Below, piece by piece: positions 56,901-64,000 of a stretch of 64,000 bases of DNA. The stretch is taken from the NCBI GenBank assembly GCA_009667805.1, contig CM019065.1:17682952-17746951 (forward strand), read 5' to 3'. The stretch is from Leptobrachium leishanense (taxonomy: Eukaryota > Chordata > Amphibia > Anura > Megophryidae). The first letter of the stretch is position 1. Each line of letters begins with the position of its first letter. A model generated the notes under the pieces. It was not told where the DNA came from and did not search any database. It worked only from the letters and a program-made list of their open reading frames with translations. The translations under genes and the position numbers were made by a program.

Positions 56901-58007
56901 CACTTTATTAGGTACACCTGACAAATTGCTAATCAGCCAATCACACGGCAGCAACTCAACGCATTTAAGCATATAGACGCTGTGAAGTTCAATCTGAGCA
57001 TCAGAATGGGGAAGAAAGGGGATTTAAGTGACTTTGAACGTGGCATGGGTTGTTGGTACCAGATGGGCTGGTCTGAGTATTTCATAAATTGCTGATCTAC
57101 TGGGATTTTCACGCACAGCCATCTCTAGGGTTTACAGAGAATGGGACGAAAAAGAGAAAATATCCAGTGAGCGGCAGCTGTGGGATCGAGATGATAGAAT
57201 GGCAACAGTAACTCAAATAACCACTCGGTACAAGCAAGGTCTGCAGATAAACCATCTCTGAACACACAACACATCCAACCTCGAAGCAGATGGGCTACAG
57301 CAGCAGCACTCCTGTCAGCTAAGAACAGGAAACAATGTTGCAGCTGAAATATAGACTCAGACCAGGCAACGTTTCTCCAACCTTTTATTGTACAGTTTTG
57401 TGGAGTCTGCGAATTGTAGCCTCAAATAGTAGGGTCAGAATTTGGCATAAACAACATGATACAAGGCATGATGGATCCATGCTTTCAACATTTAGGCTGG
57501 TGGTTGTAGTAGTGTAATGGTGTGGGGATATTATCTTGGCACACTTTGGGCCCTTTAGTACCAATTGAGCATCGTTTAAACACCAAGGCCTGAGTATTGT
57601 TGCTGACCATGTCCATCCCTTTATGATCACAGTGTACCCTGTATCTTCTGGCGGCTACTTCCAGCAGGATAATGGACCATATCACAAAGCTCAAATCATC
57701 TCAAACTGGTTTCTTGAACATGACAATGAGGTCACTGTGCTCCAATGGCCTCCACAGTCACCAGATCTCAATCCAATAGAACACCTTTGAGATGTGGTGG
57801 AACGGGAGATTCACATTATGAATGTGCAGCCGACAAACCTGCAGCAACTGCGTGACGCTATCATGTCACTATGGACCAAAACCTCTGAGGAATGTTTCCA
57901 CCACCTTGAGGAATCTATGCCGACAAGAATTAAGGCAGTTCTGATGGCAAAAGGGGGTCCAAACTGATACTAGCAAGGTGTACCTAATAAAGTGGCCATT
58001 GAGTGTA
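56893..58007 (+). mobile_element. Tc1-like transposon with dead transposase
   Basis: The inner ends CCACTTTATTAGGTACACC and GGTGTACCTAATAAAGTGG are perfect inverted repeats; the outer left end is eroded. From 57006 the frame MGKKGDLSDFERGM begins the transposase, and SGGYFQQDNGPYHKAQ and PQSPDLNPIEHL carry Tc1-type DDE residues. The tryptophan after IEHL is a stop and several other stops interrupt the frame. Confidence 0.85.
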
Positions 58008-58398
58008 TATATTAGTCATAAGATATGCACATATGTTGCTTAAACCTGTCACAGCATCAATGTGTACCCCATCACAGCAGGTCCTATCCTGGGCTACACA
58101 GTGATCTTGGCTGTTTAGGCTTCAGTAACATATGATCATATCCTGTGACCAGATCCCAATCATTAATCCATCCCTACATTATGTGGTTTAAATTCTTCAA
58201 AGAATATATTTAAATGCGCTTTTTGCTGTGTGATATATACAGCATCTATCTATATTATAACCATAATTACCCTGTGACCATTTTTGTAAGATGTGGCTTA
58301 TAAGTGTAGAGGAGGGCATCAGGGAGGGATATTAGTTGAAAATGGGAGTGTATATATATATATCTCAAATATTTATTTTATTGTTTTTATTCCTACAG
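58008..58398. other. Gene 2 intron 1, last part
   Basis: AT-rich intronic sequence without a further feature leads to the acceptor at 58398. Confidence 0.5.
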
Positions 58399-58476
58399 AA
58401 CTAGAAAGCAGCCGTGGTTACCGCCAGACGTCTGTCAGGATATTAAAAATACAATCGCTATTTCCGAAGTAAAAAA
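58399..58476 (+). CDS. st8sia6: Gene 2 exon 2: stem region
   Basis: After the TTCCTACAG acceptor the frame reads (G)TRKQPWLPPDVCQDI and then KNTIAISEVK, ending at AA/GTAAGA. It is 78 bases with phase 2 on both sides. A cysteine after a proline-rich patch fits the stem of ST8SIA6-type enzymes, where a W/P/C segment precedes the CCDA segment. The exon is short and low in family-specific motifs, so it is supported mainly by splice sites and phase. Confidence 0.65.
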
Positions 58477-58584
58477 GTAAGACATAAGTAAAAATAATGA
58501 ATAATACTAAATAAAATTGATTGCACAGAAAATTATCCTCATAATCACATCTTTAGTCATTAAATAAACTGAATTTTTAATATT

Positions 58585-59130
58585 AAAGTCTGTGCCTCAC
58601 AGTAATGTGCAGTGTGTATGAGTGTATCACAGAGCTCCACAGCAATAAAACTCACAGTAATGTGTGCTGTGTATGAGCGTATCAGAGCGCCACAGCAATA
58701 AACCTCACAGTATTGTGCAGTGTGTATAAGCGTATCATAGAGCTCCACAGCAATAAACCACACAGTATTGTGCAGTGTGTATGAGTGTATCAGAGCTCCA
58801 CAGCAATAAACCTCACAGTAATGTGTTTTTGTGTATGAGTGTATCAGAGCTCCACAGCAATAAACCTCACAGTAATGTGCAGTGTGTATGAGCGTATCAC
58901 AGAACTCCACAGCAATAAAACTCACAGTAATGTGTGCTGTGTATGAGCGTATCAGAGCTCCACAGCAATAAACCTCAGTGTGTATGAGCGTATCATAGAG
59001 CTCCACAGCAATAAACCTCACAGTAATGTGCAGTGTGTATGAGCGTATCGGAGCTCCACAGCAATAAATCGCACACTAATGTGCGGTATGTATTAGCATA
59101 TCACAGAGCACAACAGCAATAAAACTCAAT
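58585..59130. repeat. About 57-bp minisatellite (GTTTATTGCTGTGGAGCTC type)
   Basis: About nine units contain GAGCTCCACAGCAATAAACC and ACAGTAATGTGCAGTGTGTA. On the minus strand the same motif occurs once inside hAT-1 (5165-5220), hAT-4 (47175-47310, about three units) and hAT-5 (60550-60615). The 153-residue minus-strand frame is an artefact. Confidence 0.92.
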
Positions 59131-59229
59131 AATGCAATAACTCCGTAATACAGATGTTAATATAAGGGAATGTCTAGTGGGGTAACGTAGGTGTAATGGG
59201 GAAACAAAATGAAAACGAGGAGAGCAGAT

Positions 59230-59755
59230 ATACTGCCGAATTAAGTTCAAAATCCTTATCCTTACCTACAAAACCCTCACTAACTCAGCTCCCCACTACC
59301 TGTCCTCACTAATCACCAAATACACCCCAGCCCGCTCCCTAAGGTCAAACAGTGACCTGCGCCTAGCTTCTCCCCGCATCACCTCTTCCCATGATAGACT
59401 GCAGGATTTCTCACGCGCAGCCCCCACTCTCTGGAACGCTCTCCCTCGTACTGTCAGACTTTCCCCTAACTTCTCTTCCTTCAAACGCTCCCTTAAAACA
59501 TTCCTATTTAGGGAAGCCTACCACCCAACTCACTGACGCAATCATCAATCACTCTCACCTTGCAGTCCTCTCCTCCTGTTTCCAACCCCAACCCTCCCAG
59601 ATTGTGAGTTCCTACGGGAATAGGGCCCTCATCTCCTCCTGTACTGTTTGTCAAATGTTGTTCAATGTATTGTAACCCGTCTATACTGTGCCTATTGTAC
59701 AGCGCTGCGGAATATGCTGGCGCTTTATAAATAAAGAATAATAACAATAATAACG
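59230..59755 (+). mobile_element. L2-like LINE 3' end, longest copy
   Basis: From 59246 an open frame of 96 codons to the stop at 59534-59536 reads FKILILTYKTLTNSAPHYLS, then SPRITSSHDRLQDFSRAAP and TLWNALPRTVRLSPNFSS, then KRSLKTFLFREAYHPTH. This is the C-terminal end of a CR1/L2-group polyprotein. The 3' UTR ends GCGCTTTATAAATAAAGAAT and AAT repeats. Four truncated copies in the window share this end. Confidence 0.85.
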
Positions 59756-59759
59756 TTTT

Positions 59760-60412
59760 TAAGAAAGGATGCATGGGGGGGCAGAAGAATATTTATGAAT
59801 TTAATGATTTAAGTCCTTGTGTAATTAATGGAATGGGTGAAAGCACTTTGTGTAATGAATATCTGTGCTATTTCTCATTCATACAGACTTTGTGATATGT
59901 TGCAGGAGGATTCACTGTATTCAGCTGTATAGTGAGTGAGGTAAAACTCTAACCACACACTGTAACCTGATAAGGAAACGTGCGTAATAACAGCAATCGA
60001 GAAGTGCATTATCTCTCCTTACCACCCCTTATCCCAATCTGCCAGCAATAAAAAACATTATAGCTAAAGCCTTTTCCCACAATCATTGCTAATCAAGGCA
60101 ATGTGTGACGTCATGGGTCTTGGGCGAGCCTGTGGAAGGATAAGAACGTCCTAGGTCCATGCTTTTAGTGTGACCTTTTCCTATTTGTAACGAAAGCCAT
60201 ACATAAACCTTGATTCGGGGCCATGTCAGATGAGCACACTATGTAACACTGTAAGGTCATGAAGACGTAGCACGCGCCATGTGATCACGATATTCGCCAA
60301 CTAATAAATTTATACCAATAGATTTACGTTTCAACCCCTTTCCGCTGAACCTCGTGTTCAGTCTTGTTACACCCATATTCACAGAGAATTTTACGCGTGA
60401 GACTACAACAAT
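59760..60412. other. Unassigned DNA (gene 2 intron 2)
   Basis: No supported feature is seen. GCGCCATGTGATCACG at 60273 resembles TACCATGTGATCGCGG at 61779, so pieces of one repeat family may be present. Confidence 0.4.
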
Positions 60413-60420
60413 ATTATAAT

Positions 60421-61352
60421 CAGTGGCGTCACTAGGGTTGGTGTCACCCGGTGCGGTAACTTATGGTGTCACCCCCCCCCGAGTTTTACGGGGTTTTTTA
60501 ACTACTTTTTCTCATAAATCAGTACTCCCATATAATACTGTATGCTCATAATACACGGCGCACATTACTCTGAGGTTTATTGCTGTGCAGCTCTGTAATA
60601 TGCTCATACACAAATTTTGGCAAATTGACAGCAAGTACGGTGCCTGTTCGGCAGCAGTGAAAGTCCCCATAGAGAAGTAATGGTTAATCTGTTCAGAGAC
60701 AGCAAACAGCAAAGAAATGTCCTGATGTCCGGTGTTTTCATTTGGCAGGTTTATTCAGGCGAACGAACACCATAGGTTTCAATGTTAAAAATATTCCTGT
60801 TTTACCCAATATCTAATAAACCGTTTATTCCTTTAATCCATAGTAAAAAATCTCTTTATTTATTGAATTATTTTTTTTTGTATCTTTTAGGGCATTTTTC
60901 ATTTTTTTTCTGTAACAGACATTTTTATTATCATTCATAGGATCTTATATGTTAATTCCAGACATTTTCGTTCAGTAGTTCTTTTTAAAACAGCAGGCGA
61001 CGGGTTTGCGGCAGCATTCGGTGGCTGATTCCCTGTGGTGAATTCACTGGGGATATTTGATTCCTCAAAGTGTGGGGAACAACAGAACACTGAAATGTCT
61101 GCGTCATTTCGGTGCTCTTTGAATATCCTCTTTGTGGTGTTTTTTTTTCCCACCCCCTGGAAAGTGCCAGCCTAGGACTTGCCTAGCCAGGACATACTTG
61201 AAAATGCGAGTATTCTCAATGTATCCTTTCTGGTAAAATATTTTTGTGTTAAAAAAATAAATAAAATATATATACATTTCTTTAGGGTGTCACCCTAGGG
61301 GGTGTGTCACCCGGTGCGGGCCGCACCCCCACCCCCCCTTGCGACGGCCCTG
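60421..61352. mobile_element. hAT-5, same family as hAT-1, 932 bp
   Basis: The left end CAGTGGCGTCACTAGGGTT matches hAT-1 and the right end is GCGACGGCCCTG. Flanks are ATTATAAT at 60413-60420 and ATTACAAT at 61353-61360, an 8-bp duplication with one change. The left interior also matches hAT-1 up to GGCAGTGAAAG-like sequence, where hAT-1 switches to its minisatellite. Confidence 0.85.
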
Positions 61353-61360
61353 ATTACAAT

Positions 61361-62373
61361 ACAAACGCCCAGCTCATGCTGTCCTTAAGTTATTCTATAA
61401 TATCTCCCTTATTAGCATCATATATTAAAACAGTTCCAAATATAAGCAAGGTCACCGTTCTGTAAAGCATTTTTGCCGTTTTTATTTATATACTGTAATA
61501 GGCGAGTACCTATAGACAGGCATTTTATTGTGCCCAAAAGCCGCTCATATATACAAGAAATTGTCTTAAATTGGCTAGAACCCGCTTCTACATTGTAATA
61601 GGTAGGAGCCCAGTCAGTTTTGGTCCCAATTTACCCCTCAATCAACTAGTATTGCCTGGTTTTTAAACCACCGCTAAATTCAGGCTATAGAAATCACCGA
61701 TAATCCAGTGGAACTCAAGCAGAAAGCCCCAGAACGCATATCCAAGATGACCGCGGCGCGAATTGATGAAGCGGCATGTACCATGTGATCGCGGCACTCG
61801 CGAAACCCGGAAGTGACTTACAAACTATGTCTACACCTCAATATGGACAATCTATATAAGAGACTTGTGCGTGGAGTGTCTCAGATGCCCCCCTTTTCTG
61901 TTGACAGACCTGCATTGGACTGAAGAAGGCAGAGGACGTGCTGAAACGCGTAACCATAACCAAACCTTCCCCCCTCCCCCTCTTTTTTTAAGTATACCTT
62001 GTTTTAACTTTTTGTATTTTATCTAATAAACCCATTTTTATTCAACCGTCAGTTGCCCTATTTACGATCATTTTAGAATACCATAATCAACTGTCTTATA
62101 TTAGGCGCAATATAAGCCACAACGTGGCTCTATGTGCGTCATCTACTGTCGGTACCAATTAAGGAGACCGACTGGCAGGTAAAGAGGTGAAGGTACCCAC
62201 CGAATAAGGAGTCCTTACTATATACCCAACACATTTTTGCCGAGGTTTTGTGTTTTTACTCCTAGCCGGCTGCACAACATAAATACACACCCTTATCTAG
62301 CATTAGCGCCTCCACTGTATACCCATTCTTAAAAAAAGCTTGTCTGACCTCAGCCGCAGAGTTGCCAGATCAG
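61361..62373. other. Unassigned DNA with hairpin-GAAACG motif
   Basis: At 61921-61950 TGAAGAAGGCAGAGGACGTG is followed by CTGAAACGCG; the stem is GGCA/TGCT with one G-T pair. A T-rich run and TCTAATAAACCC follow, as in the element at 30409-30480. No ends were defined. Confidence 0.5.
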
Positions 62374-62608
62374 CCATGATTTTGTGGACACATAATTTAT
62401 TCATGTTGATTGGTAGTGCATGAAGCATGCCACCCCGCAGCATGTATAATCCATATGCTGCAGGCAAGAAATCAAATCAATCACTGATGACTTGCCTTGA
62501 TTTTCTTCCTGCAGCACATGAATTATACATGTTGCAGGGTAGCACTTTTCCCTGTACTCCCCCCTCTGCATGAAATTTTAATATATGTCCATGAAAACAT
62601 GGCCGACC
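62374..62608. repeat. Foldback MITE, about 235 bp
   Basis: Nested inverted arms are seen: GGACACATAATTTATTCATG answers CATGAAATTTTAATATATGTCC-like sequence, and TGTATAATCCATATGCTGCAG answers CTGCAGCACATGAATTATACA in part. The centre is near 62490. The arms are imperfect and target copies are not clear. Confidence 0.7.
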
Positions 62609-64000
62609 TTGATTCCATAGCTGATTTGTTTTCAAGTAACAGCTAATCTTTATGTTCAGGCGACACCTGTAACCTAACCTTAATCAAAGTCCATTTCAGT
62701 GGATTCTATCAGATCAGAACGTCAGCCAAGATATGGACATACAGGATTATTTTGTTTTAGATACAGTGCACGCAGGCATACCCCCAGCGTACATGTGTGC
62801 CTTCTATGACTTTCCGTGAAGAACCTAGAGCAGTGTTTCCCAAACCTGTCCTCATTTAAGACAGGCCAGGTTTGCAGGACACAGGTGATTGTATTGTAAC
62901 CGGCAATCTGTTGATCTATTGGGAAAGGTCGACGTAGTGCGGACAATGACGCTCCGGACACGAGTCAATTGCAGGAAAGGTGTTCTTTATTATGGTACCA
63001 GACTTGAGCTGGAGTAAATCCAAAATCTCAAGTGCCCGTCTTGGGCAGAAACACAATTCTTATACATTGAAAATGAAAAAGGTACAACCCAGGTACACCC
63101 CCTGGGCAAATGCCCCCTTCCTCCATCTCCGAGACAAAGACCACATTGCAATTACACATATAAAAAACAATTCGGACACAAACTTGATTTAGAAGGGAGG
63201 CAGGAGATCTGGTATACCTTCTCACAGTCATGGTGGTACTCCTTTCTAGATAAGGGTGCAGCTGTAAAGACAGAATCCTTTGTTCACTACTCGTCCAGGC
63301 TCGAGGCCTGAGTGACCTTGCCTGTTTAAATCTGGTTTTGTGGCACCTCTATTTACACGAACTAGATTCTACATTTTAATTGCTACAACAGAAATCTGTG
63401 GAATGTTAGAGTCTATGCAAACTAATTAAAGAGGTAGTTCGTATTTCTTGGAATAAAAACCATACAAGATGGCTGCCGGTATACAAGATGGCGGCCATTT
63501 CCAGCTATTACCCTTTCAATATGATACAGACAGCACAGGTGATACGATTTGTTGCTCAGTGATTGCAGGATCCAGTCTGTATTTCCCCAAGGGAATCCTG
63601 AAAACCTGCCTGTTTTACTCCTTCCACCCACAGTAAGCACCCTAAATCCCCCCTCCCACTGAGAGGGTCATGAATACCGCTCTCTCCATCCCATTGATAG
63701 GGCACAAAACTCTCTCCCCTCCCTCTGAGTACCCAAATGCTCTCTTCCCCCTTCCACAGTTAAGGCCACTAATCCGTCTTTTAGAGTGCGACCCAAAATT
63801 CTACCCCCATTCACAAGAAGGTCCCATTCTATTACCATGCTGGCTGCACAGAAACTGCATGCTGAAGGGGCGGGGCCTCGGCTCAATGCAGCCTGCTACT
63901 CCGGCCTGTAGATGCCGGTAGTGGCAGGCAGGGGGCAGCAGTCTGTACTTTCTTCCTCCAGCCTGGGATTTGAGCTCAGGCAGAGATTCAAATACCGCAG
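62609..64000. other. Unassigned DNA to the window end
   Basis: No exon of gene 2 was recognised here. The region 62960-63640 has the feel of an LTR-type repeat, but no paired ends were found. Open frames at 62722-63921 show no domain. Confidence 0.4.

Larger units (their letters stand above)
55413..58476 (+). other. st8sia6: Gene 2: ST8SIA6-like sialyltransferase, 5' part (gene model)
   Basis: Two exons join as 55413-55528 and 58399-58476. The encoded start is a short cytoplasmic tail (MICRRR), a hydrophobic signal anchor and a lumenal stem, the layout of a type II Golgi glycosyltransferase. Both introns begin GT and the visible acceptor is CTACAG. Exon 2 ends two bases into a codon, as needed to join the exon type seen at 7529. 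No later exons were recognised before 64000, so the catalytic domain lies beyond the window. Intron 1 holds a 36-bp minisatellite and two Tc1 relics. Assignment to ST8SIA6-like rests on phase, position and stem features such as the PPDVC cysteine, so it is weaker than for gene 1. Confidence 0.65.

Noticed and set aside
59885..59945. Possible third exon of gene 2 after ATACAG at 59886
   Set aside because: The frame stops after about 15 residues and lacks the CCDA segment expected in that exon.
62940..63640. Solo LTR
   Set aside because: Composition is suggestive, but TG...CA ends with a target duplication could not be found.

Overview
The window is vertebrate nuclear DNA, most likely from an amphibian and probably a frog; the species cannot be fixed from sequence alone. 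The evidence is a spliced vertebrate gene family with long introns, no bacterial-style gene packing, and a repeat mix typical of large amphibian genomes: an L1/Tx1-like LINE, CR1-type and other LINE tails, hAT, piggyBac-like, Harbinger-like and Tc1/mariner elements, a Ty3/Gypsy retroelement, a tRNA-derived SINE and many minisatellites. Almost every long open frame is retroelement protein or a by-product of tandem repeats.

The host genes are two plus-strand alpha-2,8-sialyltransferase genes of the ST8SIA6 (8F)-like type, arranged head to tail. Gene 1 contributes its last four coding exons (7529-7673, 9603-9712, 25455-25541, 26988-27449), with correct GT-AG borders, matching phases and all sialylmotifs (L, S, III, VS). 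Its C-terminus is shifted by an apparent one-base loss near 27397-27399; the expected family ending lies intact in the next frame. Gene 2 contributes its first two coding exons (55413-55528 with a strong Kozak start and a signal anchor, and 58399-58476). Gene 2 exon 2 ends in exactly the phase that gene 1 exon 3 needs, so the two pieces complement each other: they are tandem paralogues, or one gene placed out of order by assembly.

Layout: 1-7.5 kb holds a 39-bp satellite stub, a LINE tail carrying a piggyBac-like MITE, a 909-bp inverted-repeat element, an AT-rich stretch, and a CR1 tail split by a 1.9-kb hAT element. 7.5-27.5 kb is gene 1; its 15.7-kb intron between the second and third visible exons holds a Harbinger-like MITE, a 51-bp minisatellite, a 6.2-kb L1-like LINE (ORF1 open, ORF2 broken and hit by a hAT MITE) and a 5.2-kb array of a 43-bp satellite. 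28.7-35.1 kb is a 39-bp satellite array split by a 716-bp solo-LTR-like insert and a 1.6-kb inverted-repeat element. 36.6-38.3 kb is a hAT nested in a piggyBac-like element. 39-45 kb holds LINE tails, a 32-bp minisatellite, a CR1 tail, a possible solo LTR and a foldback. 45.1-55.1 kb is a 44-bp satellite split by a hAT, an unresolved repeat and a broken Ty3/Gypsy element. 55.4-64 kb is the start of gene 2 with Tc1 pseudogenes, more minisatellites, an L2-like LINE tail, another hAT and a foldback.

No operon-like cooperation exists here. The story is a tandem glycosyltransferase pair embedded in layered mobile DNA whose nesting order can be read from exact target-site duplications, plus satellites that appear to start from LINE tails or sit inside hAT interiors.
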